A stretch of DNA of 45,974 nucleotides from CAYLPT01 sp964385645 (GTDB lineage Bacteria > Armatimonadota > Hebobacteria > Hebobacterales > Hebobacteraceae), in contig CAYLPT010000009.1 of the NCBI GenBank assembly GCA_964385645.1, positions 1 to 45,974 of the forward strand, given 5' to 3'. Under the pieces are notes generated by a model that saw only the letters and a list, made by a program, of their open reading frames with translations, was not told the origin of the DNA and did no database searches. Each line of letters starts with the position of its first letter. The stretch's first letter is position 1. Below, one piece after another: positions 15,363-23,337 of the stretch. Position numbers and translations under genes: made by a program.

Positions 15363-16168
15363 TCGGGCAGCACGAAGCTCGTCCCCTGAAGCGCGGCGAG
15401 CGCCTGGGCCGCGCGCAGCAGCGCCAGCGATCCCCGCGGGCTGGCGCCCAGCATCACCTCCCCATCCCGGCGGGTCGCCTGCACCAGCCGGACCACGTAG
15501 TCCCTCACCCGCTCGTGAACGAACACCCGCCTCACCTCCGCCTGCGCGGCGAGCAGCTCCTCGATCGCCACCACCTGCCGCACCCGCTCGACGGGGTGCT
15601 CCTGCTGTAGCCGAAGCAGCATCTCCCCCTCCGACTCGGCGGAGGGGTAGCCGATGGTCATGCGGAGCAGGAAGCGATCGAGCTGCGCCTCGGGGAGCGG
15701 GAAGGTCCCCTCGTACTCGATCGGGTTCTGGGTGGCGATCACGCAGAAGGGACGTTCGAGCTGACGGGTGACCCCGTCCACGGTCACCTGTCGCTCCGCC
15801 ATCGCCTCCAGCAGGGCAGACTGGGTCCGCGGCGGCGCCCGGTTGATCTCGTCGGCCAGCACGACGTTGGACATCACCGGCCCTGGGCTGAACTCGAAGA
15901 GGCCCGTCTTCTGGTTGAAGATCGAGAGGCCCGTGATGTCGCTGGGCAGCAGGTCCGGCGTGCACTGGATGCGCCGGAATGTCGCGCCCACGGAGAGCGC
16001 GAGCGAGCGCGCCAGCATCGTCTTTGCCACCCCCGGCACATCCTCGATCAGGATGTGCCCGTCGGCCAGCAGCGCGGCGACGGCCAGCTCGACGGCCTCG
16101 CGCTTGCCGACGATCACCCGCTCGATGCTCTCGACCAGCCGCTGCCCTACTCTCGCCGCGTCGGGCAC
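15215..16168 (-). CDS. moxR: MoxR-type AAA+ ATPase
   Basis: 317 residues from GTG 16168, which has GGGGAG 7 nt upstream; GTG 16195 is an alternative. MoxR ATPases are chaperone-like proteins that help assemble or insert metal cofactors, often with VWA-domain partners. The Walker A region is GHILIEDVPGVAKT (38-50) and Walker B is NVVLADEINRAPP (about 101-113). Sensor 1 is FCVIATQNPIEYEGTFPLPEAQLDRF and the lid has GASPRGSLALLRAAQALA. Length is usual. No VWA, DUF58 or transglutaminase partner lies next to it in this window, which is unusual for the family. Confidence 0.9.
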   Translation of the reverse strand: MPDAARVGQRLVESIERVIVGKREAVELAVAALLADGHILIEDVPGVAKTMLARSLALSVGATFRRIQCTPDLLPSDITGLSIFNQKTGLFEFSPGPVMSNVVLADEINRAPPRTQSALLEAMAERQVTVDGVTRQLERPFCVIATQNPIEYEGTFPLPEAQLDRFLLRMTIGYPSAESEGEMLLRLQQEHPVERVRQVVAIEELLAAQAEVRRVFVHERVRDYVVRLVQATRRDGEVMLGASPRGSLALLRAAQALAALQGTSFVLPDHAKTMVEPTLGHRLILTPEARLAGRDARAVLARIVARVEAPVGEAYAG

Positions 16169-16283
16169 AGGCGCTCCCCGAACACCGGGATACACCCCAC
16201 ACCGGGCACCATAGCCTGAGGTTCTGCGCGGCGGCCGCGCCTCCTGTCGCCCGGCGGCCCGAGAGGGTGGTGTGCGGCCTGAG

Positions 16284-16308
16284 TTTACCTCACACCAGCC
16301 TGGGTAAA
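16284..16308. promoter_or_regulatory. Inverted repeat between divergent moxR and zinc-ribbon genes
   Basis: TTTACC (16284-16289) and GGTAAA (16303-16308) are exact reverse complements separated by 13 nt. The whole element is AT-rich compared with its surroundings. A CATACT box (16312-16317) follows 3 nt later, ahead of the plus-strand gene. It could be an operator, or the two hexamers could be overlapping promoter parts for the divergent genes. Confidence 0.4.
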
Positions 16309-16339
16309 AGCCATACTGGAGCCTACTGAGAAGACGCCC

Positions 16340-17419
16340 ATGCGTTCGCCGCTCACCGACAACACGGGGCTGGTGTGCCGGAGCTGCGGCCACCAGCTCG
16401 AGGAGGTGGCCTCCTTCTGCCCCCAGTGCGGCCGGCAGGCTCCGGCCGGAGACCCCTCTCCCCCGGAGGAGAGGGACTCGTACCTCCTGCTGGTGACGGC
16501 GAACATCCTGCGGCTGCGGCGCGAGTGGGAGCTCGCAGAGGCCAAGTGCAGCGAGGCGCTGCGCCGGGACCCAGACAACCCCACCGCCTACTCGGTCATG
16601 GGCGACATCATGCGGGACCAGGGCCGGCTCCGCGACGCCGCCGAGTGGTACAAGATGGCCCTGGACCACAACCCCGCCAGCGGCCCCGACCGCCGGAAGC
16701 TGGAGCAGATCATAGACCGGATCTATCCCGACCGGCGGGGCGAGCAGGCCGCTCCGGGCCGCCCAGCGGGCGGGCGGCTGGGTCGGGCCCTCGCGGCCCT
16801 GCGGGCGCTGGCGACGCCCGGAGGCCTCCCCTTGGTCGTGGGCGCGGTGCTCCTTGCGCTCCTGCTCACCTCAGTGTACGCAGTGCTCGTGGGCCGCGGC
16901 GTGCCCGCCAACTCGCCTCCCGCCGCAGCCCGCGCCGCCGACGCCTCCGGCGCCTTCAGCCCTGCCGCCGAGCAGCCGGCCGAGGCCCCCACGCTGGTCG
17001 TGCCGTCCGCGGTTGGCGATGACCTGGTGGCACGGGAGTCGGAGCTGCTCGAGCTGGTGTCCGGGGCGGCCGTGGGCCTTGACCCCAACTGCATCGTGCA
17101 CTCCGCCGAGATCGAGCCCGAGGAGGCCACGGCCTCCGTCCGGCTCTCGCTACCCCGGCTGCTCGCACCGGCGGCGCTGCGCGGGGACGTCCTCCGCGTG
17201 GTGCGCGCCGCGGCTCCCTCCGCGGCCCTCTGGGACGCCCGCCTGAGGCAGGTTCGTATCCGCTGTGACGCGCGCGATCCGGACGGCACACAGGAGCCGG
17301 TCTTCGTCGCAAAGGGAGACAGCGCCGCGGTGGCGAAGCTGGCTGACACTGGGCTGCGGCCGGTGCGAGTGGAGGAGTTCTTCCACACTGTCTGGTGGCA
17401 CCCCAGCCTCAGGGAGTAG
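16340..17419 (+). CDS. Zinc-ribbon, TPR and transmembrane protein, unknown function
   Basis: 359 residues. A double-CXXC zinc ribbon sits at the N terminus (Cys13, Cys16, Cys27, Cys30). Residues about 45-115 form TPR-like helices: RREWELAEAKCSEALRRDPDNPTAYSVMGDIMRDQGRLRDAAEWYKMALDHNP in two repeats. A transmembrane helix (LPLVVGAVLLALLLTSVYAVLV) lies near residues 165-185, so the TPRs are cytoplasmic and the remaining half is outside. The extracytoplasmic part is alpha/beta and ends FFHTVWWHP. This architecture occurs in diverse uncultured bacteria without a known role. The Shine-Dalgarno (GAGAAG) is weak. It is followed 28 nt later by the DUF151 nuclease gene, probably in one transcript. Confidence 0.7.
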   Translation: MRSPLTDNTGLVCRSCGHQLEEVASFCPQCGRQAPAGDPSPPEERDSYLLLVTANILRLRREWELAEAKCSEALRRDPDNPTAYSVMGDIMRDQGRLRDAAEWYKMALDHNPASGPDRRKLEQIIDRIYPDRRGEQAAPGRPAGGRLGRALAALRALATPGGLPLVVGAVLLALLLTSVYAVLVGRGVPANSPPAAARAADASGAFSPAAEQPAEAPTLVVPSAVGDDLVARESELLELVSGAAVGLDPNCIVHSAEIEPEEATASVRLSLPRLLAPAALRGDVLRVVRAAAPSAALWDARLRQVRIRCDARDPDGTQEPVFVAKGDSAAVAKLADTGLRPVRVEEFFHTVWWHPSLRE

Positions 17420-17447
17420 CCCGGGGAGCGGTGTGGAGAGCTGAGCG

Positions 17448-17909
17448 ATGTCAGAGGTCCGAGTCCGAGTGATGGGGGTGGGACGGAATTCGGGCTCCCA
17501 GTACCTGCTGATCCTGCGGGACGACGCCGAACGGGTGATCCCGATGGTGATCGGGCCCTGCGAGGCGCTCTCCATCTGGAACGCCCTGCATTCGGCGCAG
17601 GCCTCCCGCGACGCTCAGCAGCCCGCGGCGCACGACCTGCTGCGAACCCTCATTGAGACCCTGGGCGGACGGCTGGTCAAGGTGGTCATTGACGACCTCT
17701 GGAACAAGGTGTACTACGCGAAGCTCCACATCACCCAGAACGGGGAGACCATCGCCCTCGATGCCCGCCCCAGCGACGCCGTCGCCATCGCGCTGCGCAT
17801 GAAGGCGCCGCTGTTCTCCACGGACTCGGTGCTAGAGGCCGCCGCCCAGCCCGAGGAGGACGCTTCTCCCCCCCCTGAGCCGGACCTCGGCGACTTGGGC
17901 GACGTCTAG
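17448..17909 (+). CDS. Bifunctional nuclease family protein (DUF151)
   Basis: 153 residues matching the stand-alone bacterial form of the DUF151/bifunctional nuclease family, which has reported RNase and DNase activity in plant and bacterial members. Conserved blocks are YLLILRDDAERVIPMVIGPCEALSI (about 19-43), HDLLRTLIETLGGRLVKVVIDDLWNKVYYAKLHI, and LDARPSDAVAIALRMKAPLFSTDSVLE. The acidic, Pro-rich tail (about 20 residues) is variable in the family. ATG 17448 is preceded by GGAGAG. Its physiological role in bacteria is largely unknown. It sits between two membrane-protein genes of the same strand. Confidence 0.88.
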   Translation: MSEVRVRVMGVGRNSGSQYLLILRDDAERVIPMVIGPCEALSIWNALHSAQASRDAQQPAAHDLLRTLIETLGGRLVKVVIDDLWNKVYYAKLHITQNGETIALDARPSDAVAIALRMKAPLFSTDSVLEAAAQPEEDASPPPEPDLGDLGDV

Positions 17910-17996
17910 CCCATCGCCTGCCTGGCGCGGCGCGACCTTTGGCGCTCCGGGGTGTCAGACCCTGGCGGGAGAGGGTCTTCCCCGGAGAGAGCCATC

Positions 17997-19100
17997 ATGC
18001 GCCTGGGTCACCTGTCGGAAGCCGAACTCACCGAGTACGCGGACGGAGAGCTGGCTGAGTCCCGCCTCTCGGCTGTCGAGCGGCACCTGCGCGCCTGCCC
18101 GCGCTGCGCCGAGGAGCTGGCCAGGGCCCGTAGCGCCGTCAGCCTCGCGGCGGGCATTGACGCCATCCAGTCCCCAGCCGACCTTCGCCGCCGCGTGGAG
18201 GCGAAGGCGGCGGGCCAGCCGCCCCTGGAGGTCGCCTGCCGCTCGGCCCTCGACCTCATGCACGATCACCTGGACGGGCTGCTCTCCCCGCCTCTCGTCG
18301 GCGCGCTGCACCGCCACCTGCGGGCCTGCCTCCACTGCCGTGCCGAGTGCCTCGCCCTCTCCGCCGCCGTCAGGCTCTGCCGCTCGCTCCGCGCGGTGGC
18401 CCCGCCCGCCCGCATCCGCCAGACCCTGGAGGCCGCCCGCCTCGCCGCGCAGGCGCCCACGCCCTGGGCGGCCCGGCTCCGGCCCGCCTACGCGGCGGCC
18501 GCCGCCGTCGCCCTGGGCGCGCTGCTGGTCTTCGCCCGGCCCGGCGTGCGCCATCCGGCCGGTGACGGGCGCCCCGAACTCGCCGCCCTCCCGGCGGCCG
18601 CCTCCACCCAGCCGGTTCTGAACCAGCCGGCCGGCGAGCCCGCGCCTGAGCCGGTCAGACTGGCAAGCGCGCCCGAGCAGCCGGAGCCCGGCGAGCAGTA
18701 TCGCCCAGTCGCCGAGCCAGCGACGGAGCTGCGCCGCGACCGGCACGCCGACCTTGGGGGCGCCGTGAAGGGACCCATCCCAGGCCCCGCCGCGCCCGCG
18801 CAGGCGGCGCCTGAGGCGCCCCTGCCTGCGGCGCTGCGGGCCCTGAGGACCGTCGCCAAGAGCGCCGCCTCCGAGCGGGAGGCCCACCACGCCCTCGCCC
18901 TCGCGGGTGAGCGCTTCTACACCCTCCAGTCTGAGAGCATCCTCGCCCGGCTCCCCGCCGCGCCCGCCGGGGACCAGGCGGGAGCAGCCGAGGGCGCGGG
19001 CGACGCGACGCGACGCCCTGCCCAACCGACGGTCCCCGGGCCGCAGGAGGAGGCCTCGCCCGGGCGCGCCTCCGCCAGCCCGGCCGTGCCTGTCGCCTGA
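17997..19100 (+). CDS. Membrane protein with two anti-sigma zinc-finger (zf-HC2) domains
   Basis: 367 residues. Two consecutive zf-HC2 modules are visible: His30, Cys34, Cys37 and His107, Cys111, Cys114, each in a helix pair of the type ExxLxEYxDGEL...VERHLRACPRC. One transmembrane helix (about 162-181) follows, then a long low-complexity Pro/Ala/Glu region outside the membrane. Single zf-HC2 domains normally bind an ECF sigma factor in the cytoplasm and release it on signal. Here no sigma factor gene is adjacent and the finger is duplicated. The downstream gene encodes a large barrel, which may be a target or sensor. ATG 17997 is chosen for its GGAGAG site; GTG 17952 is possible. Confidence 0.8.
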   Translation: MRLGHLSEAELTEYADGELAESRLSAVERHLRACPRCAEELARARSAVSLAAGIDAIQSPADLRRRVEAKAAGQPPLEVACRSALDLMHDHLDGLLSPPLVGALHRHLRACLHCRAECLALSAAVRLCRSLRAVAPPARIRQTLEAARLAAQAPTPWAARLRPAYAAAAAVALGALLVFARPGVRHPAGDGRPELAALPAAASTQPVLNQPAGEPAPEPVRLASAPEQPEPGEQYRPVAEPATELRRDRHADLGGAVKGPIPGPAAPAQAAPEAPLPAALRALRTVAKSAASEREAHHALALAGERFYTLQSESILARLPAAPAGDQAGAAEGAGDATRRPAQPTVPGPQEEASPGRASASPAVPVA

Positions 19101-19163
19101 GAGCGGCCGGGGGGCGAGGAGAGCCTATCTAGCCGCCACGCGACAAGAGCAGAGAGAGGCAGC

Positions 19164-21425
19164 GTGAGCCTGAAGCCGACAGCGAGCCGAAGCGCCGCAC
19201 ACGCCCGCGGGGCCCTGATCTGGGTCCTCGCGGTCGGCTGTATGCTTGGCCTGCTCGCGCCGGCGGCGGCGCTCACCGATGGGCCGGGCGCAGGAGAGGG
19301 CCTGCTCGACCTCAGGACCATCACCATCAACGCGCGGGACGCGCTCCTGCTCGGGCCGAGCCGCTGGGATCCCTTCGAGGGCGGCCACTCGTTCGAGCCC
19401 CTGAGCACCTCGGTGTCGGCCTCCGGGCTGAGCGCCCTGCGTCTGTCACTCACACCGGGCAGGGGCCTGAAGCTCGCGGGCTTCCTGGCCCCTGGCGCGC
19501 TCTCGGCCGAGCGGGCGGGGGGCGCCAGGGCGCGCGCTCTGCAGCCTGATGAGGCGGCCTTCGACTTCAGCCGACGGAGCCGGTCCGAGAGCTCTCGCGC
19601 GCTGTCCTACCAGGCCGACTATGAGGCGGGCGCCCTCCGCCTGCAGGGGAGCTTCCTCGACGTGGGCGCGGCCTTCAGCCCTTCGGATGAGATCCTGGGC
19701 ACGGAGGCGAACCTCGACCAGATCAGGAAGGCCCTAGGGACCCGCCGCATGGAGCTGGGCGGCGCCTGGAACCTCGCCCCCGGCGCGGAGCTGAGCTCGC
19801 GCTACAGCTCGGTCAGCAACGATAGGCCCTCCCACGACGAGCGGGGGCTCACCACCACCCAGCTCGACCACGTGTTCGCGCTCGCCCTTGGGCCCTCCAC
19901 CCGCCTGGAGGCAAGCATCAGGGAGCTCTCCAAGGAGTGGGACAGCGCGCTCGGCAAGCCGGACGAGGCCCGGCGCACCAGCGCGCTGCGGCTCAACACT
20001 GGCTTCGGCCCCGACCAGCGCCACTCCCTGCGGCTCGCCCTCGTCTCGACCGATAGCACCCAGGGGGATCAGGGGAAGATCGAGGGTCTGCGGGAGGTGC
20101 GGCTGAACCTGGCGCCCAGCGGCCGGCTTCAGCTCAGCGCGGACCACATAGCCAACACCACGGACGGTCACGAGACCATCACGCAGCAGGTGGGGGCCGT
20201 ACTGAGCCTGGCCTCCGACAGCCGGCTCTCGGCGGCCCTCAAGACGCTGGCGCCGGACAGCGGTTCGCGCACCCAGGAGTCGCTGCTCAAGCTCGAGACC
20301 GCGCTCGGCGGCGGGGCGACCTCCGGGCGGCTGGTCGCCGAGCAGAAGACCGTCCGGCCGGAGAGCGCCCCCGCCGTGGAGAACCTCACTGCCAACTTCA
20401 TCGGGAAGCTCGGCCAGACGAGCCTGCGGGCCAGCCTCGAGCAGCAGCGCACCGACGCTCCCGACGGCGCCCTATCCCGGGTGACGAAGCTGCACCTGGA
20501 CCGCGCGCTGGGTGCTCGGCTGAACCTCTCGGCCTCGCGTGAGGAGAAGGTGACGGGCACGCAGCAGCGGCCGGAGACCAGCGTCCGCTCCCGCTATTCG
20601 CTCGCGGCCGACCTCGGGCCCCAGACCCGGCTCGCCGCCAACCTGAGCACCCAGGAGACCGCGGGCGCGCCGGCCGCTTCATCCCGCGACGTCTCGTTCG
20701 AGCACAAGCTCGGGGCCGCCTCGTTGCGGGCCGTCCGCCGCGAGTGGTTGGCCGGCCGGGACCACAGCGCGGTGGACGAGCTCTCGCTCGACCTCCCGAT
20801 GGGCGACCTGCCCGAGTGGGCCCGAAGCATCTCCCACCACCATGCCTTCGAGGACGCCCACGAGTACCACGTGGTGGGTGCGCCCGGCTGGCTCGACATG
20901 CCCTTCTCGGGCCTGCGCCTGTTCGGCAAGCGGCGGCAGGGGGGAGAGGACGGGCACCTCGACACCACGGCGATTGCCTACCGCTCGGTGATCGCTGGGC
21001 GCTGCCACCTGCTGGTGGCCCACCAGCGGAGCCCGGAGGCCACGGATGGCGACCGCAAGGGCCGCCCGCTTGCGCTCGCCCGGAGCCTGGTGGAGGTCGG
21101 CGCGCCGCTCACCCAGGGGCTGGTTGCGCGGGCCCGCTACGGCGAGGAGAGCGGCCTGCTGGCCGAGGAATCGCGCCGGCACAGCGCGGCGCTCGGCCTG
21201 GTGGGGAGCCTGTCCGAGCAGGAGCGGGTCGAGGTGAGCGTGGCCCGCAACACCGGGCAGTGGGAGGGCGTTGCGAGCGATCGCGCGAGCGTGAGCGTCC
21301 TCTATGCGCAGCGCCTGGACGAGGAGCGCGAGGCGCAGCTCAAGCTCGGATACGCCTGGGGCCGGGAGGGAGAGACGCGCAGCCGCGACTGCCGGCTCGA
21401 CCTGCGGTACCTGAAGCCCTTCTAG
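19164..21425 (+). CDS. Large predicted outer-membrane beta-barrel protein
   Basis: 753 residues with a signal peptide (hydrophobic about 17-36, ending PAAALTDG). After a globular start containing LLDLRTITINARDALLLGP, the protein is an almost continuous series of amphipathic strands separated by polar turns, for example RLQLSADHIANTT, TSLRASLEQQRTD and VEVSVARNTGQWEG. It ends in YLKPF; a terminal Phe is the classic recognition signal for BAM-mediated barrel insertion. No TonB box or plug is recognised. GTG 19164 follows an AGAGAGG site, 63 nt after the anti-sigma-like gene, so the pair may be one unit. Substrate or role is unknown. Confidence 0.7.
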   Translation: MSLKPTASRSAAHARGALIWVLAVGCMLGLLAPAAALTDGPGAGEGLLDLRTITINARDALLLGPSRWDPFEGGHSFEPLSTSVSASGLSALRLSLTPGRGLKLAGFLAPGALSAERAGGARARALQPDEAAFDFSRRSRSESSRALSYQADYEAGALRLQGSFLDVGAAFSPSDEILGTEANLDQIRKALGTRRMELGGAWNLAPGAELSSRYSSVSNDRPSHDERGLTTTQLDHVFALALGPSTRLEASIRELSKEWDSALGKPDEARRTSALRLNTGFGPDQRHSLRLALVSTDSTQGDQGKIEGLREVRLNLAPSGRLQLSADHIANTTDGHETITQQVGAVLSLASDSRLSAALKTLAPDSGSRTQESLLKLETALGGGATSGRLVAEQKTVRPESAPAVENLTANFIGKLGQTSLRASLEQQRTDAPDGALSRVTKLHLDRALGARLNLSASREEKVTGTQQRPETSVRSRYSLAADLGPQTRLAANLSTQETAGAPAASSRDVSFEHKLGAASLRAVRREWLAGRDHSAVDELSLDLPMGDLPEWARSISHHHAFEDAHEYHVVGAPGWLDMPFSGLRLFGKRRQGGEDGHLDTTAIAYRSVIAGRCHLLVAHQRSPEATDGDRKGRPLALARSLVEVGAPLTQGLVARARYGEESGLLAEESRRHSAALGLVGSLSEQERVEVSVARNTGQWEGVASDRASVSVLYAQRLDEEREAQLKLGYAWGREGETRSRDCRLDLRYLKPF

Positions 21426-21571
21426 GCGTCCGGCAGAGCATCTCCATCGCTCGGGCGGCCTGCCTCCGCCCTCAAGCGGCCGCCGAAATGTGGAATAGAC
21501 CGCGGTGGCAGTGCGGCGGCGGCCAGCGCGGTGTTTGCCGCCTCCAGTACTGGCAGACATGGAGACGGCCG

Positions 21572-22972
21572 ATGGGTGTTCACCCCGACCCGAGAGCCAT
21601 TACGCGGCCGCGGCGCGTCCCACGAGAGAAGGTGGCGGCCGCGGTTCGCGGTCTGATCTTGCTCACCGTGTTCCTGATGGCGCGCCTGCAGGACGCGCCC
21701 CGCTCGCAGGCCCTGGACGTCGTACTGGCCGTGGGCGCCCTGTATGTCCTGGTGACCACCATCATCCCCATGCGCCGCGGCGACGCCCGCCGCGCCACCC
21801 TGGTGCTGCTCGCCGTTGACGTGCTGCTTATCACCGCCCTGGTCTACACGCAGAACGGGATCCGCTCCGAGTACTACCTGCTCTACTACCTGCCCGTGCT
21901 GCACGCGAGCGTCCGGCTCAACTTCCGGGACGCGGTCGGCACCTGTCTGCTGTCGGCCCTGTGCTACCTGCTGGTGGGCGTGATGGAGGGGATGGACCAG
22001 CCCATCACCGCCTCGGTGATGTCCCGGGTGGCGACCTTTGCGCTCTCCGCGGGCCTGCTGGCGACCTTCTTCATGCTGCTGTCGCGCGAGCAGCGCGCCT
22101 ACCTCACCCTCAGCCGGCACTACCAGGAGGCGATGAAGGCAAAGAGCGAGTTTCTATCGCGGGTATCGCACGAGTTCCGGACCCCGCTGACGGCGATAGT
22201 CGGCTTCAGCCAGCTGCTCTACGAGCACCAGCAGGAGGTGGACCCCGGCCGGGAGCAGGAGTACCTCTCGGTGATCCGCGAGCAGGCCCAGCATCTGGCG
22301 CGCATGATCGAGGATATGCTCGACCTCTCGCGCATAGACGAGGGGCGCCTGCAGCTTCACCGGGGGCCGGTCAACCTGGCCGAGGCCATCGAGTCGGCGA
22401 CCATGCTCCTGGACCAGGCCGGCGATCGGGAGCGCGTGGAGGTCTTCGTCGAGCCCCATACCCCGGCCGCCTGGGCGGACAGGAACGAGATCGAGCAGGT
22501 GTTCGCTCGCCTGCTGTACAACATCCTGTCGCTCTCGGACGAGGCGGCTCCCCTGAGCGTGCGCGTCGGGCCAGCGGTCGAGGAGGACGCGCTTCAGGTC
22601 AGCCTGCGCAGCACCGGCCTGGCGCCCGACGATGAGCGCTTCGGGGCGCTCTTCACCCCGGCGAGCGCGCCGATCAACGAGCGCACCGCCGGCGGGCACG
22701 CGCTCGGCCTGGCGGTGGCGCGGGCGCTGATCGAGCTCCACGGCGGCGCCCTCTGGGTGGACGACACCGGCGGAGAAGACGTCGCCATCTGCTTCACCCT
22801 GCCGAGATACCGGACCCTCGACGCGGGGCCCGAGGTCATCATCGGGACGGCCGGGCGGGCCGCCCCCCAGGACCCTCAAGGAGCGGAGGCACATGCCGAA
22901 GGTCATGATAGTGGACGACGACCCGTCAGCGCGGAGGCTCATGCGCGAGAGTCTGCGCCTCTCGGGGGATGA
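21572..22972 (+). CDS. Membrane sensor histidine kinase with a divergent ATP-binding site
   Basis: 466 residues. Residues about 22-170 contain five or six transmembrane helices and no recognised periplasmic sensor. The dimerisation domain carries FLSRVSHEFRTPL with phospho-acceptor His200. In the catalytic domain the N box keeps one Asn (LLYN317ILSLS) and the G2 loop GHALGL (375-380) plus HGG are present. The G1 box, normally Asp-x-Gly-x-Gly, reads STGLA at 347-351, so the adenine-binding Asp is missing. Autokinase activity may be weak or lost. ATG 21572 has GGAGA 6 nt upstream; the in-frame ATG 21488 lacks one. The 3' end overlaps the response-regulator gene by 80 nt. Confidence 0.85.
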   Translation: MGVHPDPRAITRPRRVPREKVAAAVRGLILLTVFLMARLQDAPRSQALDVVLAVGALYVLVTTIIPMRRGDARRATLVLLAVDVLLITALVYTQNGIRSEYYLLYYLPVLHASVRLNFRDAVGTCLLSALCYLLVGVMEGMDQPITASVMSRVATFALSAGLLATFFMLLSREQRAYLTLSRHYQEAMKAKSEFLSRVSHEFRTPLTAIVGFSQLLYEHQQEVDPGREQEYLSVIREQAQHLARMIEDMLDLSRIDEGRLQLHRGPVNLAEAIESATMLLDQAGDRERVEVFVEPHTPAAWADRNEIEQVFARLLYNILSLSDEAAPLSVRVGPAVEEDALQVSLRSTGLAPDDERFGALFTPASAPINERTAGGHALGLAVARALIELHGGALWVDDTGGEDVAICFTLPRYRTLDAGPEVIIGTAGRAAPQDPQGAEAHAEGHDSGRRPVSAEAHARESAPLGG

Positions 22973-23279
22973 CTTCGACATCGTAGAGGCCGACCGCGGC
23001 AACTTCGCCCTCCACCTCCTGTACGCCGCGCGCCCGGACGTCGTGCTGCTCGACATCTCGATGCCCGAGGTGGGCGGCCTCCCCGTGTGCACCGAGATCA
23101 AGCGCAACCCGGCCACCGCCCGCACCCAGATCATCGTCGTCAGCGCCCACTGCGAGAGCTCCATGGTCGCCGCCAGCCTCGCCGCCGGCGCCAGCGACTA
23201 CATCACCAAGCCCTTCCAGCCCGCCGACCTCGTCCGCAGGGTCAGGCGGGTCCTCGCCGCCACCCCCGTCGCCGCCTGA
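22893..23279 (+). CDS. Single-domain CheY-like response regulator
   Basis: 128 residues forming one receiver domain with no output domain. The acidic pocket is Asp8-Asp9-Asp10, the phospho-acceptor is Asp54 (VVLLDISMPE), and the switch residues are Ser84 (VVSAH) and Lys106 (TKPF). ATG 22893 has a GGAGG-type site just upstream. The gene starts 80 nt inside the end of the histidine kinase gene, an unusually long overlap in a different frame, so both are expected from one mRNA. With no DNA-binding domain it likely signals by protein contact, perhaps in a phosphorelay. Confidence 0.92.
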   Translation: MPKVMIVDDDPSARRLMRESLRLSGDDFDIVEADRGNFALHLLYAARPDVVLLDISMPEVGGLPVCTEIKRNPATARTQIIVVSAHCESSMVAASLAAGASDYITKPFQPADLVRRVRRVLAATPVAA

Positions 23280-23302
23280 GCCCGGTCAGGGGCGCGGCGG
23301 CC

Positions 23303-23331
23303 TTGCGCTCCCGGTTGTCAGGCTCTATCAT
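23303..23331 (+). promoter_or_regulatory. Promoter placing the transcription start at the ATG of the next gene
   Basis: TTGCGC (23303-23308), 17-nt spacer, TATCAT (23326-23331). The usual start 7 nt past the -10 would be base 23338, the A of the start codon, and there is no Shine-Dalgarno. A leaderless mRNA is predicted. The 12-mer TATCATCTGGGC recurs at 29251 before gspE. Confidence 0.6.
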
Positions 23332-23337
23332 CTGGGC

